64,000 nt of DNA, from NCBI RefSeq assembly GCF_030345715.1, contig NZ_JAUASX010000015.1:55580-119579 (forward strand), in the 5' to 3' direction. A model generated the notes under the pieces. It had not been told where the DNA came from, made no database searches, and worked only from the letters and a program-made list of their open reading frames with translations. Below, one piece after another: positions 32,841 to 43,382 of the stretch. The stretch's first letter is position 1, and the number at the start of each line of letters is the position of its first letter. Position numbers and translations under genes: made by a program. Source of the stretch: Solimonas sp. SE-A11. Lineage in GTDB: Bacteria; Pseudomonadota; Gammaproteobacteria; Nevskiales; Nevskiaceae.

Positions 32841-34127
32841 ATGTGGACCAACGCCCCGAGCCTTTCCGAATTCGACCCTGAGCTGTCCTCTGCCATCCGC
32901 AAGGAAGAAGGCCGGCAGGAAGCGCACATCGAGCTGATCGCCTCCGAGAACTACGCCAGCCCGGCGGTAATGGACGCCCAGGGCTCGGGCCTGACCAACA
33001 AGTACGCCGAAGGCTACCCGGGCAAGCGCTACTACGGCGGCTGCGAGTTCGTGGACATCGCCGAACAGCTGGCCATCGACCGCTTGAAGCAGGTGTTCGA
33101 CTGCGACTACGCCAACGTCCAGCCGCACTCCGGCGCCCAGGCCAACGCCGCCATCTTCCTGGCCCTGGTCAACCCGGGCGACACCGTCATGGGCATGAAC
33201 CTGGCCCAGGGCGGCCACCTGACCCACGGCAACCCCGCCAACTTCTCTGGCAAGCAGTACAAGATCGTCCCGTATGGGCTGGACACCGAGACCGGCCTGA
33301 TCAACTACGACGAGATGGAACGCATCGCCCTGGAGACCAAGCCCAAGATGCTGATCGGCGGCTTCTCCGCCTACAGCCGGGTCAAGGACTGGGCGCGCAT
33401 GCGCCAGATCGCCGACAAGGTCGGCGCCGTGTTCTGGGTGGACATGGCCCATATCGCCGGCCTGGTGGCCGCGGGTGAATACCCCAGCCCCCTGCCGCAT
33501 GCCCACGTGGTGACCAGCACCACCCACAAGACCCTGCGCGGCCCGCGTGGCGGCGTCATCCTGACCAAGGGACAGTCCGAGGACTTCAACAAGAAGTTCC
33601 AGTCCGCCGTGTTCCCCGGCATCCAGGGCGGCCCCCTGATGCACGTCATCGCCGCCAAGGCCGTGGCGTTCAAGGAAGCCCTGGACCCAAGCTTCAAGGT
33701 CTACCAGAAGCAGGTGGTGGCCAACGCCCGCGCCATGGCCCAGGTCCTGCTGGACCGCGGCTACAAGGTTGTTTCGGGCGGCACCGACAACCACCTGTTC
33801 CTGCTGGACCTGATCGCCAAGAACGTCACCGGCAAGGACGCCGAGGCCGTGCTGGGTCGAGCCCACATCACGGTCAACAAGAACTCGGTCCCGAACGACC
33901 CCAAGAGCCCGTTCGTAACCTCGGGCCTGCGCCTGGGCTCGCCGGCCTCGACCACCCGCGGCTTCAAGGAGCCGCAGATGGCGCAGGTGGCGAACTGGAT
34001 CGCCGACCTGGTGGACGCGATGAGCGCCGGTGCGGATGTCGACGCCGTCGTCGCCCGCGTGCGCGGCGAGGTCGAGCAGCTTTGCGCCGGCTTCCCGGTG
34101 TACGGCGCCATCAGGCGTGCCGCCTGA
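32841..34127 (+). CDS. glyA: Serine hydroxymethyltransferase
   Basis: A 428-residue PLP enzyme that interconverts serine and glycine and feeds one-carbon units to tetrahydrofolate, which links it to MetE upstream. The motif [14 protein letters not shown] is near the start and the PLP lysine lies in [31 protein letters not shown] is near the end. The start at 32841 is preferred over an ATG at 32835 because GGAG at 32830-32833 is then 7 bases away, whereas it would abut the earlier ATG. Confidence 0.97.
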   Translation: MWTNAPSLSEFDPELSSAIRKEEGRQEAHIELIASENYASPAVMDAQGSGLTNKYAEGYPGKRYYGGCEFVDIAEQLAIDRLKQVFDCDYANVQPHSGAQANAAIFLALVNPGDTVMGMNLAQGGHLTHGNPANFSGKQYKIVPYGLDTETGLINYDEMERIALETKPKMLIGGFSAYSRVKDWARMRQIADKVGAVFWVDMAHIAGLVAAGEYPSPLPHAHVVTSTTHKTLRGPRGGVILTKGQSEDFNKKFQSAVFPGIQGGPLMHVIAAKAVAFKEALDPSFKVYQKQVVANARAMAQVLLDRGYKVVSGGTDNHLFLLDLIAKNVTGKDAEAVLGRAHITVNKNSVPNDPKSPFVTSGLRLGSPASTTRGFKEPQMAQVANWIADLVDAMSAGADVDAVVARVRGEVEQLCAGFPVYGAIRRAA

Positions 34128-34209
34128 CCGGGAATCGAGAATCGGGAATGGAGAATCGTAGAAGAAGGGGCGGGGAGTCTTTTGACGATTCCCGATTCCC
34201 GATTCCCGG
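34128..34209. repeat. Heptanucleotide inverted repeat after glyA
   Basis: Units of GGGAATC (with GAGAATC and GGGAATG variants) run from 34128 to 34159, directly after the glyA stop, and reappear inverted as ACGATTCCCGATTCCC at 34185-34209. The arms can fold into a long stem. It lies between convergent genes and may end both transcripts. Such GGGAATC repeats occur in other gammaproteobacterial genomes. Confidence 0.75.
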
Positions 34210-34214
34210 AAAAG

Positions 34215-35558
34215 CTAATCGTCGCGCATTTCCAGGTTGCGGTTCACGCCCAGCGCCAGCAGCGTGCCGACGGCACCCGACAGCAGGTACAGGCCGACAT
34301 AGCCCACGCCGAGATTGGAGGCCAGGAACAGCGCCACCAGCGGTGCGAAGGCGGCACCCACCAGCCAGGCGAAGTCCGAGGTGACGATAGCGCCGCTGTA
34401 GCGGTAGCGGCTGGGGAAGGTGGAGTTGATGGCGCCGGCAGCCTGGGCATGGCTGAAGCCCAGCAGCACGAAGCCGACCAGGATGAACAGGTAAGCGCCC
34501 AGGCGGCTGCCCTCCTGGAACACCGGCAGCATGCCGACGATGCTGAAGATGGCGATCAGCACGGCGCTGATCGCGAGCGTGGCACGGCGGCCGATGCGGT
34601 CGGCCACCTTGCCGGAGACCAGCATGCTGATCACGGCGAGCACCGCGCCGGCGATCTGCACGAACAGGTAGTCGGTGATGGCGTCCTGCGTGAACAGCGA
34701 GGCCCAGGACAGCGGGAACACCGTGACCAGGTGGAACAGCGCGAAGCTGCCCAGCGGCGCGAAGGCGCCGAGCAGGATGCTGGCACGCTGCGTGCGGAAC
34801 AATTCACCGAGCGGGGCCGGTTCCAGCTCGCGTGACTTCAGCAGGTGACTGAACTCGGGTGTCACCACCAGACGCAGACGGGCGAACAGTGCAACAACAT
34901 TGATGGCGAAAGCGACGCAGAAGGGATAGCGCCAGCCCCAGGCCAGGAAGTCATCGGGCTTGAGCTGCAGCAGCAGGAACACGAACAGGCCGGCCGCGAG
35001 CAGGAAGCCCAGCGGGCCGCCGAGCTGCGGGATCATGGCGAACCAGCCACGGCGCTCCGGCGGGGCGTTCAGCGCCAGCAGCGAGGGCAGGCCGTCCCAG
35101 GTTCCGGCCAGGGCCACGCCCTGGGCGATGCGGCAGATGGCCAGGATCACTACCGAGGCCACGCCGATCTTCTCGTAGCCCGGCAGGAAGGCGATGCCGG
35201 CGGTGGCGGTGCCCAGCAGGAACAGCGCGATGGTCAGCTTGGTGCCGCGCCCGTACCAGTCGTGGATCAGGCGGAATAGCAGCGAGCCGAAGGGACGCGC
35301 GACGAATGCCAGCGAGAAGATGCCGAAGGAGTAGTACATCGCCGTGGTCTTGTCGACGAACGGGAAGACCACGGACGGAAACACCAGCACGGCGGCGATG
35401 CCGAAAACGAAGAAGTCGAACATCTCCGACAGGCGGCCGATGATCACGCCGATCGCGATCTCGCCCGGCGCGACGCGAGCGTGGTCGGCTCCGGCGACGT
35501 GGGCCTGGCCTTCCAGCGAGCCGGGGCCCGCGTTCGATTCATGGCTGACGGTCGACAT
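34215..35558 (-). CDS. MFS transporter, metabolite:proton symporter type
   Basis: A 447-residue major facilitator with 12 predicted helices. The opening IIGRLSEMFDFFVFGIAAVLVFPSVVFP, the loop RPFGSLLFRLIHDWYGRG and the second-half loop SGKVADRIGRRATL resemble the MHS branch that carries dicarboxylates, betaine or aromatic acids with protons. Substrate unknown. The ATG at 35558 is preferred; an in-frame TTG lies at 35573. Confidence 0.82.
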   Translation of the reverse strand: MSTVSHESNAGPGSLEGQAHVAGADHARVAPGEIAIGVIIGRLSEMFDFFVFGIAAVLVFPSVVFPFVDKTTAMYYSFGIFSLAFVARPFGSLLFRLIHDWYGRGTKLTIALFLLGTATAGIAFLPGYEKIGVASVVILAICRIAQGVALAGTWDGLPSLLALNAPPERRGWFAMIPQLGGPLGFLLAAGLFVFLLLQLKPDDFLAWGWRYPFCVAFAINVVALFARLRLVVTPEFSHLLKSRELEPAPLGELFRTQRASILLGAFAPLGSFALFHLVTVFPLSWASLFTQDAITDYLFVQIAGAVLAVISMLVSGKVADRIGRRATLAISAVLIAIFSIVGMLPVFQEGSRLGAYLFILVGFVLLGFSHAQAAGAINSTFPSRYRYSGAIVTSDFAWLVGAAFAPLVALFLASNLGVGYVGLYLLSGAVGTLLALGVNRNLEMRDD

Positions 35559-35712
35559 CCTGCTCTCGGTCAAAAAAGGTTGAGGGATTACCCCATCTGG
35601 TGCATAACCATCTCATGGTCCGGGGTGCGCGCGACATAGGACAAAACGTCCAATCGCGGGGTCCGGTCCGGCTGCTTAAAGTGGGTCATCCGGTAACACC
35701 GAAAGATACGCC

Positions 35713-36789
35713 ATGGCTGCCAGAATTGCTCGCTGCATGCTGTTGTTCCCGCTGGTCTTTCTGCTGGCCGGCTGCGACTGGGTGGTGCTGCGCCCATCGG
35801 GCGATATCGCCATGCAGCAGCGCGATCTGATCGTGGTGTCCACGATCCTGATGCTGCTGATCGTGCTGCCGGTCATGGCTCTGACCGCGCTTTTCGCCTG
35901 GCGCTACCGCCAGTCGAACAAGGAAGCGAATTATGACCCCGAATGGCACCACTCGACCCAGCTGGAGCTGGTGATCTGGTCGGCGCCGCTGCTGATCATC
36001 ATCGCGCTGGGCGCGGTCACCTGGATCGCCACCCACACCCTGGACCCCTTCCGCCCGCTGGACCGCATCGACGCCCAGCGCCCGGTGCAGGCCGACGTGA
36101 AGCCGCTGAAGGTGCAGGTGGTGGCCATGGACTGGAAGTGGCTGTTCATCTATCCCGACTACGGCATCGCCAGCGTCAACGAGATGGCGGCGCCGGTGGA
36201 TGTGCCCATCGAGTTCAGCATCACCGCCTCCACGGTGATGAACTCCTTCTTCATCCCCGCCCTGGCCGGACAGATCTACGCCATGCCGGCCATGGAGACC
36301 AAGCTGCACGCCGTCATCAACAAGGCCGGCGACTACGAGGGCTTCTCGGCCAACTACAGCGGCCACGGCTTCTCGCACATGCGCTTCCGCTTCGCCGGCA
36401 TGAGCGGCGCCGACTTCGACGGCTGGGTGGCCAAGGTCCGGGAGGCCAAGGACCCGTTGAACCGCGAGGAATACCAGCGCCTGGATCAGCCCAGCGAACG
36501 CGTGCCGGTGCGTCACTACGGCTCGATCATGGCCGGTCTGTTCGACGCCGTGGTCAATCTCTGCGTGGACCCCAACAAGATGTGCATGCGCGACATGATG
36601 GCGATCGATGCCCGCGGCGGCCTGGGCATGGCCGGCGTCTACAACGTCTCGCGCCTGGCCTATGACCGTCCGCGCTCGCAGGTCAGCCGCGCGCAGGCCG
36701 AGGCCTTCGTGCTGTCGCTGTGCCAGGTCGGCCCCGAGGTGATGCTCTCGGCCGCCGCTGATGCCCCGATGTACGGCCTGCTTCGCTAG
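35713..36789 (+). CDS. cyoA: Quinol oxidase subunit II (CyoA)
   Basis: A 358-residue subunit II of a heme-copper quinol oxidase. It is a lipoprotein: lipobox LAGC with Cys21. Two membrane helices follow (about 40-62 and 85-105), then a cupredoxin domain with VVAMDWKWLFIYP and MNSFFIPALAGQIYAM. The CuA ligands of cytochrome c oxidases are absent, so the electron donor is quinol. First gene of cyoABCD-surf1; the next gene starts 9 bases on. Confidence 0.93.
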   Translation: MAARIARCMLLFPLVFLLAGCDWVVLRPSGDIAMQQRDLIVVSTILMLLIVLPVMALTALFAWRYRQSNKEANYDPEWHHSTQLELVIWSAPLLIIIALGAVTWIATHTLDPFRPLDRIDAQRPVQADVKPLKVQVVAMDWKWLFIYPDYGIASVNEMAAPVDVPIEFSITASTVMNSFFIPALAGQIYAMPAMETKLHAVINKAGDYEGFSANYSGHGFSHMRFRFAGMSGADFDGWVAKVREAKDPLNREEYQRLDQPSERVPVRHYGSIMAGLFDAVVNLCVDPNKMCMRDMMAIDARGGLGMAGVYNVSRLAYDRPRSQVSRAQAEAFVLSLCQVGPEVMLSAAADAPMYGLLR

Positions 36790-36798
36790 AGATTCACC

Positions 36799-38805
36799 AT
36801 GCAAGAACGTTCGGAACTGATGCAGACCCTGTTCGGCCGCCTCACGCTGGAGGCCATCCCCTACCACGAGCCGATCCTGATCTGGACCTTCGTGGCCACG
36901 GCGATCCTGGGCATGTCCCTGTTGGCCTACATCACCAGGAAGCGCGCCTGGGGCACGCTGTGGAACGACTGGTTCTGCAGCATCGACCACAAGAAGATCG
37001 GCGTGATGTACATGATCCTGGGTATCGTCATGCTGCTGCGCGGCTTTGCCGACGCCATCATGATGCGTGCCCAGCAGGCCTTCGCCTTCGGCGACTCGAT
37101 GGGCTACCTGCCACCGCACCACTACGACCAGATCTTCACCGCCCACGGCGTGATCATGATTTTCTTCGTGGCCATGCCCTTCGTCACCGGCCTGATGAAC
37201 TACGTGGTGCCGCTGCAGATCGGCGCGCGCGACGTGGCCTTTCCCTTCCTGAACAACTTCAGCTTCTGGATGACCACGGCCGGGGCCATCCTGGTGATGA
37301 TGTCGCTGTTCGTGGGCGAGTTCGCGCAGACCGGCTGGCTGGCCTATCCGCCGCTGTCGGGCATCGACTACAGCCCCAGCGTCGGCGTGGACTACTACAT
37401 ATGGGCGCTACAGATAGCCGGCGTCGGAACATTGCTGTCCGGCGTCAACCTGCTGGTGACCATCGTCAAGATGCGCGCTCCCGGCATGACGCTGATGAAG
37501 ATGCCGGTGTTCACCTGGACGGCGCTGTGCACCAACGTCCTGATCGTGGCGGCCTTCCCGGTACTGACCGCGGTGCTGGGCCTGCTGTCGCTGGACCGCT
37601 ACGTCGGCACCAACTTCTTCACGAATGACTTTGGCGGCAACGCCATGATGTACGTGAACCTGATCTGGATCTGGGGCCACCCGGAGGTCTACATCCTGAT
37701 CCTGCCGCTGTTTGGCGTGTTCTCGGAGGTAGTCTCCACCTTCAGCGGCAAGCGCCTGTTCGGCTACACCTCGATGGTCTACGCCACCGTGGTCATCACG
37801 ATCCTGTCGTACCTGGTGTGGTTGCATCACTTCTTCACCATGGGCTCGGGTGCCAGCGTCAATTCGTTCTTCGGCATCACCACCATGATCATCTCGATCC
37901 CCACCGGCGCGAAGATGTTCAACTGGCTGTTCACGATGTATCGCGGCCGCATCAAGTTCGACGTTCCTATGCTGTGGACCATGGGCTTCATGTTCACCTT
38001 CGTCATCGGCGGCATGACCGGCGTGCTGCTGGCCGTGCCGCCGGCCGACTTCGTGCTGCACAACAGCCTGTTCCTGATCGCACACTTCCATAACGTGATC
38101 ATCGGCGGCGTGGTGTTCGGCGTGTTCGCCGGCATCAACTACTGGTTCCCCAAGGTGGCCGGCTTCAAGCTGGACGAGTACTGGGGCAAGGTCTCGTTCT
38201 GGTTCTGGCTGGTCGGCTTCTGGGTGGCCTTCGCGCCGCTCTACGTGCTGGGCCTGATGGGCGTGACGCGCCGTGTCAGCCACTTCGAGGACATGAGCCT
38301 GCAAATCTGGTTCCAGATCGCCGCTGTCGGCGCAGTGCTGATCGGCATCGGCATCCTGGCCTTCCTGGTGCAGATCTTCGTCAGCATCCGTCGCCGCGAG
38401 TCGCTGCGCGACGAGACGGGCGACCCCTGGAACGGCCGCACCCTGGAGTGGGCCACCTCCTCGCCGCCGCCGGCCTACAACTTCGCCTTCACGCCGCGCG
38501 TGCACGACCAGGACGCCTGGTACGACATGAAGCGGCGCGGCCACCAGCGTCCGACCAGCGGCTTCGTGGACATCCACATGCCGAAGAACACGGCGGCGGG
38601 CATCGTACTGGCCGGCATCAGCATGCTCTGCGGCTTCGCACTGATCTGGCACATCTGGTGGTTGGCCGCGGCCTCGTTCTTCGGCCTGATCGCCGCCACC
38701 ATCATTCACACCTTCAACTACGACCGCGACTACCACATCCATGCCGATGAGGTGACTTCGGTCGAAGACCAGCGCACGCGCCAGCTCGCGGCGCAGCAGG
38801 GATAG
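36799..38805 (+). CDS. cyoB: Quinol oxidase subunit I (CyoB)
   Basis: A 668-residue catalytic subunit that reduces O2 to water and pumps protons. Heme and CuB ligands are visible: [23 protein letters not shown] with the His-Tyr pair, WLHHFF, and [11 protein letters not shown]. About 15 helices are predicted, as in the cyo branch, which has an extra N-terminal helix and C-terminal extension. The [13 protein letters not shown] segment is typical. Confidence 0.96.
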   Translation: MQERSELMQTLFGRLTLEAIPYHEPILIWTFVATAILGMSLLAYITRKRAWGTLWNDWFCSIDHKKIGVMYMILGIVMLLRGFADAIMMRAQQAFAFGDSMGYLPPHHYDQIFTAHGVIMIFFVAMPFVTGLMNYVVPLQIGARDVAFPFLNNFSFWMTTAGAILVMMSLFVGEFAQTGWLAYPPLSGIDYSPSVGVDYYIWALQIAGVGTLLSGVNLLVTIVKMRAPGMTLMKMPVFTWTALCTNVLIVAAFPVLTAVLGLLSLDRYVGTNFFTNDFGGNAMMYVNLIWIWGHPEVYILILPLFGVFSEVVSTFSGKRLFGYTSMVYATVVITILSYLVWLHHFFTMGSGASVNSFFGITTMIISIPTGAKMFNWLFTMYRGRIKFDVPMLWTMGFMFTFVIGGMTGVLLAVPPADFVLHNSLFLIAHFHNVIIGGVVFGVFAGINYWFPKVAGFKLDEYWGKVSFWFWLVGFWVAFAPLYVLGLMGVTRRVSHFEDMSLQIWFQIAAVGAVLIGIGILAFLVQIFVSIRRRESLRDETGDPWNGRTLEWATSSPPPAYNFAFTPRVHDQDAWYDMKRRGHQRPTSGFVDIHMPKNTAAGIVLAGISMLCGFALIWHIWWLAAASFFGLIAATIIHTFNYDRDYHIHADEVTSVEDQRTRQLAAQQG

Positions 38806-38814
38806 GCTCCAATC

Positions 38815-39438
38815 ATGAGCGCACATACCGCTGACACCACGTTCCCGCCGGACAGCTTCTACGACACCGGCGAGCATCACCCGCAGAACGGGACGATGCT
38901 GGGCTTCTGGCTGTACCTGATGAGCGACTGCCTCATCTTCGCCGTGCTGTTCGCCATGTACGGCGTGGTGGGTGCCAACTACGCCGCCGGCCCGGGCCCC
39001 AAGGACCTGTTCGACCTCGGCCTGGTGGCGGTCAACACCGCCATGCTGTTGCTGTCGTCGATCACCTACGGCTTCGCCATGCTGGAAATGGCGCGCGGTC
39101 GCCAGAATGCCGTGCTGGGCTGGCTGGCCATCACCGGCCTGTTCGGCCTGGCCTTCGTCGGCCTGGAAATCTACGAGTTCGCACACCTCATCCACGAGGG
39201 CGCGGGCCCGCAGCGCAGCGCCTTCCTGTCGGCATTCTTCGCGCTGGTGGGCACCCACGGCCTGCACGTCAGCTTCGGCATCGTCTGGCTGGTGGTGCTG
39301 ATGATCCAGGTGCGCAAGATGGGCCTGACCGAGCCGAACCGCCGGCGCCTGGCCTGCCTCAGCCTGTTCTGGCATTTCCTCGACGTCATCTGGATCGGCG
39401 TCTTCACCTTCGTCTACCTGATGGGAGTGCTGCGATGA
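38815..39438 (+). CDS. cyoC: Quinol oxidase subunit III (CyoC)
   Basis: A 207-residue five-helix subunit III. The block [22 protein letters not shown] opens the first helix, and [19 protein letters not shown] with [14 protein letters not shown] matches the family. It overlaps cyoD by 4 bases (ATGA). Confidence 0.94.
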   Translation: MSAHTADTTFPPDSFYDTGEHHPQNGTMLGFWLYLMSDCLIFAVLFAMYGVVGANYAAGPGPKDLFDLGLVAVNTAMLLLSSITYGFAMLEMARGRQNAVLGWLAITGLFGLAFVGLEIYEFAHLIHEGAGPQRSAFLSAFFALVGTHGLHVSFGIVWLVVLMIQVRKMGLTEPNRRRLACLSLFWHFLDVIWIGVFTFVYLMGVLR

Positions 39439-39836
39439 GCACCGCCGATACCGAGCAGGCCTACGACCCGCGCCACGTCCACAGCCACCACCATCCCGAG
39501 GGCGAGGCCCACGGCACATTCAAGGGCTACGTGACGGGATTCATCCTGTCGGTGATCCTGACGGCGATCCCGTTCTGGCTGGTGATGGGTGACGTGCTGC
39601 CCAGCAAGCAGGCCACGGTGTTCATCATCATGGGCTTCGCGGTCGTGCAGATCCTGGTGCACATGATCTACTTCCTGCACATGAACACCAGCTCCGAGGG
39701 CGGCTGGAACATGCTAGCCATGATCTTCACGCTGGTGCTGGTGGTGATCACGCTCGCCGGCTCGCTATGGGTCATGTTCAACATGAACGAGAACATGATG
39801 CCGGTCTCGGCGCACGAGATGCGCAACGCTCCGTGA
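39435..39836 (+). CDS. cyoD: Quinol oxidase subunit IV (CyoD)
   Basis: A 133-residue subunit with three helices. [23 protein letters not shown] and [16 protein letters not shown] match the cyoD family. The N-terminus is histidine-rich ([15 protein letters not shown]). It overlaps the SURF1 gene by 4 bases (GTGA). Confidence 0.92.
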   Translation: MSTADTEQAYDPRHVHSHHHPEGEAHGTFKGYVTGFILSVILTAIPFWLVMGDVLPSKQATVFIIMGFAVVQILVHMIYFLHMNTSSEGGWNMLAMIFTLVLVVITLAGSLWVMFNMNENMMPVSAHEMRNAP

Positions 39837-40573
39837 CGCATGAAGGCGCCAGGCCGCGCTCCATCATCAGCCTCGCGCTGCTGGGAATCGTCGGCCTGAC
39901 GCTGATCGCCGGGCTGGCCTGGCTCGGCAGCTGGCAGGTACAGCGTCGCGCCTGGAAGCTGGACCTGATCGAACGGGTGGAGCAGCGCCTGCGGGCCGTC
40001 GCCACGCCGGCGCCCGGCGCCAGCGCCTGGCGCGCCATCGACAAGGACGACGAATACCGCCGCGTCTTCGCCGAAGGCGAATTCCTGCATGACCGCGAGG
40101 CCTGTACCCAGGCCGCCACCAAGCTCGGTGCCGGCTGCTGGGTGATGACCCCGCTGCGCCAGGCCGATGGAACCCTGGTGCTGATCAACCGCGGCTTCGT
40201 GCCACCCGAGCGGCGCGATCCCGCCAGCCGCGCGGCCGGCCAGCCTGCCGGGATGCAGCGGGTCGAAGGCCTGCTGCGCCTGACCGAGCCTGAAGGCGGC
40301 TTCCTGCGCCACAACGATCCCGCCGCGAACCGCTGGCATTCGCGCGACGTGGCCGCCATCGCCGCCGCCCGCGACCTGCCGGTCGGCCAGGTCGCGCCCT
40401 ACTTCATCGATGCCGCCACCACGGTGGAAAACGGCCCGGTGGGTGGCCTGACGGTGGTGAGCTTCCACAACAACCACCTGGTCTATGCCCTGACCTGGTA
40501 CGGCTTGGCGCTGATGGTGGCGGGCGGATTGGGCATGGTGGGCCGACGCGAATGGCGGCTGAGACGCAGATAG
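39833..40573 (+). CDS. SURF1 family oxidase assembly protein
   Basis: A 246-residue membrane protein of the SURF1 family, which helps insert heme into oxidase subunit I. One helix near residue 20 is followed by GLAWLGSWQVQRRAWK, the family motif. A periplasmic domain (VLINRGFVPPERR, GLLRLTEP) follows, with a second helix near 220 (HLVYALTWYGLALMV). The GTG start at 39833 overlaps cyoD. It occupies the position where cyoE (heme O synthase) usually lies; no cyoE is in the window. Confidence 0.88.
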   Translation: MTHEGARPRSIISLALLGIVGLTLIAGLAWLGSWQVQRRAWKLDLIERVEQRLRAVATPAPGASAWRAIDKDDEYRRVFAEGEFLHDREACTQAATKLGAGCWVMTPLRQADGTLVLINRGFVPPERRDPASRAAGQPAGMQRVEGLLRLTEPEGGFLRHNDPAANRWHSRDVAAIAAARDLPVGQVAPYFIDAATTVENGPVGGLTVVSFHNNHLVYALTWYGLALMVAGGLGMVGRREWRLRRR

Positions 40574-40599
40574 ACCCGGCCCGCGGTAGGATCACGCCC

Positions 40600-41937
40600 A
40601 TGTCGCTGATCCAGTCCACCGCTCGCAACCTCTCGCTGCTCGCCTCCATGGGCCAGACGGCGGGGCAGCAGAACCTGATGCAACTGATCCAGCTGCGCTG
40701 GATGGCGGTGTTCGGCCAGGTGCTGACCATCGCCCTGACCACCGCCCTGTTCGGCATCCCGCTGCCGCTGCAGGAGATGTTCGCGGTGGTGGGCTGCCTG
40801 ATCCTGCTCAACCTGTTTAGCCTGCTGCGCCCGCGCCAGTTCGGCGAGGTGCGTAACGGCGACCTGCTGGCCGGCCTGCTGCTGGACGTGGCGGCGCTCA
40901 CCGCCCTGCTCTACTACAGCGGCGGCGCCACCAACCCCTTCGTGTTCCTCTACCTGCTGCAGGTGGCGCTGGGTGCCGTGCTGCTGGAGACCTGGTCGGC
41001 CTGGCTGCTGCTGGGCGTCACCAGCCTCTGCTTCGCCGGCCTCACCCGCTGGTACCTGCCGCTGCAGATGCCCACCCACGAGGAACTGTTCGAGCTGCAC
41101 GTGCTGGGCATGCTGGTCTGCTTCGTGCTCGACGTGGCACTGATGGTGGTCTTCATGACGCGCATCAACGCCAACCTGCGCCGGCGCGACGCGCGCCTGG
41201 CCGGCCTGCGCCAGCAGGCGGCGGAAGAGGACCACATCGTGCGTATGGGCCTGCTGGCCTCCGGCGCGGCGCACGAACTGGGTACACCGCTGGCCACGCT
41301 GTCGGTGATCCTCGGCGACTGGAAGCGCATGCCGCAGTTCCGCGACGACCCTGAGTTGCTGCAGGAGATCGTCGACATGGAGGGTGAGGTGCGGCGCTGC
41401 AAGTCCATCGTCACCGGCATCCTGATGTCGGCCGGCGAGGCCCGCGGCGGCGCCCTGGCCGTGACCACCGCCGGCAGCTTCCTCGATGAGCTGGTCGGCG
41501 AGTGGTGCAACACGCGGCCGTCGGTGAGCCTGGAGTACCGCATCGACGACAGCACGCCCCACACCTGGATGAAGGAGCCGGTGATCTCGGATTCCGCGCT
41601 CAAGCAGGTGATCTGCAACGTGCTCGACAATGCCGCCGACGCCTCGCCAGCCTGGGTCGGCCTCAGCGCCGGTTGCGCCGACGGCCTGCTGACGCTGACC
41701 GTGCAGGACCGCGGCCTGGGCTTCGCGCCGGAGATGCTGGAGAAGATCGGCAAGCCCTACCAGTCGAGCAAGGGCCGCCCCGGCGGTGGCCTCGGCCTGT
41801 TCCTGGTGGTGAACGTGTTGCGCAAGCTGGGCGGCCAGGTAATCGCGGAGAACCGGCCGGAAGGCGGCGCGCGCGTGCGCTTGCAACTGCCGCTGTCCGC
41901 CCTGGCGATCGGAGAGGACGATGAACGACGCGGCTGA
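40600..41937 (+). CDS. regB: RegB/PrrB-type redox sensor histidine kinase
   Basis: A 445-residue membrane histidine kinase. Six helices occupy about residues 35-190. The quinone-site heptad GGATNPF is at 108-114. The phospho-acceptor is His225 in SGAAHELGTPLATL, and Cys267 in VRRCK matches the redox-active cysteine of RegB. The ATP-binding domain has QVICNVLDNAADASP and GGGLGLFLV. It senses quinone pool and redox state and signals to RegA. It starts 26 bases after surf1 and overlaps regA by 17. Confidence 0.9.
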   Translation: MSLIQSTARNLSLLASMGQTAGQQNLMQLIQLRWMAVFGQVLTIALTTALFGIPLPLQEMFAVVGCLILLNLFSLLRPRQFGEVRNGDLLAGLLLDVAALTALLYYSGGATNPFVFLYLLQVALGAVLLETWSAWLLLGVTSLCFAGLTRWYLPLQMPTHEELFELHVLGMLVCFVLDVALMVVFMTRINANLRRRDARLAGLRQQAAEEDHIVRMGLLASGAAHELGTPLATLSVILGDWKRMPQFRDDPELLQEIVDMEGEVRRCKSIVTGILMSAGEARGGALAVTTAGSFLDELVGEWCNTRPSVSLEYRIDDSTPHTWMKEPVISDSALKQVICNVLDNAADASPAWVGLSAGCADGLLTLTVQDRGLGFAPEMLEKIGKPYQSSKGRPGGGLGLFLVVNVLRKLGGQVIAENRPEGGARVRLQLPLSALAIGEDDERRG

Positions 41938-42466
41938 ACGCCTGATGCTGATCGTGGAAGACGATGCCGCCTTCGCGCGCACGCTGAAGCGCTCCTTCGA
42001 GCGCCGCGGCTACCGTGTGCTGCATGCCGCCAGTGCCGAGGAAACGCGCGAGCTGCTGACGACCGCGCGGCCCGAGCGCGCCGTGGTGGATCTCAAGCTG
42101 GGCCAGGAATCGGGTCTCACGGTGGTTCAGCTGCTGCACCAGCACGATCCGGAGATGATGATCGTGGTACTCACCGGCTTCGCCAGCATCGCCACCGCGG
42201 TGGAAGCGATCAAGCTCGGCGCCTGCAATTACCTGGTCAAGCCCTCCAACACCGACGACATCGAGGCGGCCTTCAGCAGCGAGCCCGCGGAGCCGCAGGC
42301 CCAGGCCCCGGTGGCGGCGCGCCCCACCTCCATCAAGACGCTGGAGATGGAGCGCATCCACGAGGTACTGGCGGAGACCAACTTCAACATCTCCGAGACC
42401 GCACGCCGCCTGGGCATGCACCGCCGCACGCTGGCCCGCAAGCTGGCCAAGCGCTGGGTGCCGTAG
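41921..42466 (+). CDS. regA: RegA/PrrA-type response regulator
   Basis: A 181-residue response regulator. The receiver domain has VEDD (12-15), phospho-acceptor Asp57 and the lysine in YLVKPS. The C-terminal Fis-like helix-turn-helix (NFNISETARRLGMHRRTLARKLAKR) is the RegA DNA-binding domain, almost invariant in the family. It partners the kinase upstream and typically controls respiration and energy genes, here probably including cyo. Confidence 0.92.
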   Translation: MNDAAERLMLIVEDDAAFARTLKRSFERRGYRVLHAASAEETRELLTTARPERAVVDLKLGQESGLTVVQLLHQHDPEMMIVVLTGFASIATAVEAIKLGACNYLVKPSNTDDIEAAFSSEPAEPQAQAPVAARPTSIKTLEMERIHEVLAETNFNISETARRLGMHRRTLARKLAKRWVP

Positions 42467-42475
42467 GGCCGGCGC

Positions 42476-43363
42476 CTACGATTCCTTGCGGTAGAGGCTC
42501 ACGATGCTGGAGAAATCCAGCGCGCCCGATGCGGCACTGTGCAGGCCGTAGAGATTGCGCGCCAGTTCGCCCAGCGGGATCGGGCTGCCGCTGGCGATGG
42601 AAGCTTCCGCCGCCAGGCCCAGGTCCTTGAGCATCAGGCTGCTGCCGAAACCGCCGCTGTAACCACGCGAGGCCGGCACGTTGTCCTGCACGCCCGGCCA
42701 GGGGTTGTACAGCTCCAGCGACCAGTTGCGGCCGGAACTCTTCACCATGATCTCGGATAGCACCTTGGGATCCAGGCCGTTGGCGACACCGAGCGCGAGC
42801 GCCTCCGCGGTACCGGCCATGTGGATCGCCAGCAGCATGTTGTTGGCGATCTTCGCCACCTGGCCCGCGCCATTGCCGCCGGCATGGAAGATGTTCTTGC
42901 CCATGGCCGACAGGTAGGGGCGCGCGCGCTCCAGCGCCTCGGCCGCGCCGCCGACAATGAAGGTCAGCGTGCCGGCCGCTGCACCAGCGGTGCCGCCGGA
43001 AACCGGGGCGTCGATGAAGACGATGCCGCGCGCCTGCGCCGCCTCCGCCACCTTGCGCGAGCTGGCCGGGGCGATGGTAGAGCAGTCGATCACCAGGGTG
43101 CCTGCGGCGATCTTCCCGATCAGGCCATCCGTGCCCAGGTACAGCGATTCGACATGCTGGCTGGCCGGCAGCATGGAGATCACGGTCTCCGCTCCCTGGA
43201 CGGCCTCCGCCGGGCTGGTCGCCACCGTGGCACCGGCGGCACGCGCGGCCTCCAGCGCGGTGGGCGAGAGATCGAACACGCGCAGGGCGTGGCCGGCCTT
43301 GATCAGGTTGAGCGCCATGGGGCCGCCCATGTTGCCGAGGCCGATGAATGCGATTTGGGTCAT
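42476..43363 (-). CDS. mmsB: 3-hydroxyisobutyrate dehydrogenase
   Basis: A 295-residue NAD-dependent enzyme that oxidises 3-hydroxyisobutyrate to methylmalonate semialdehyde. The motif IAFIGLGNMGGPMALNLIKAGH forms the cofactor site, FIDAPVSGGTAGA is the substrate-binding signature, and the catalytic lysine lies in GQVAKIANNMLLAI. Last gene of the valine operon, separated from the hydrolase gene by a palindromic repeat element. Confidence 0.94.
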   Translation of the reverse strand: MTQIAFIGLGNMGGPMALNLIKAGHALRVFDLSPTALEAARAAGATVATSPAEAVQGAETVISMLPASQHVESLYLGTDGLIGKIAAGTLVIDCSTIAPASSRKVAEAAQARGIVFIDAPVSGGTAGAAAGTLTFIVGGAAEALERARPYLSAMGKNIFHAGGNGAGQVAKIANNMLLAIHMAGTAEALALGVANGLDPKVLSEIMVKSSGRNWSLELYNPWPGVQDNVPASRGYSGGFGSSLMLKDLGLAAEASIASGSPIPLGELARNLYGLHSAASGALDFSSIVSLYRKES

Positions 43364-43382
43364 GAAAAATCCCTTCTGTTCT

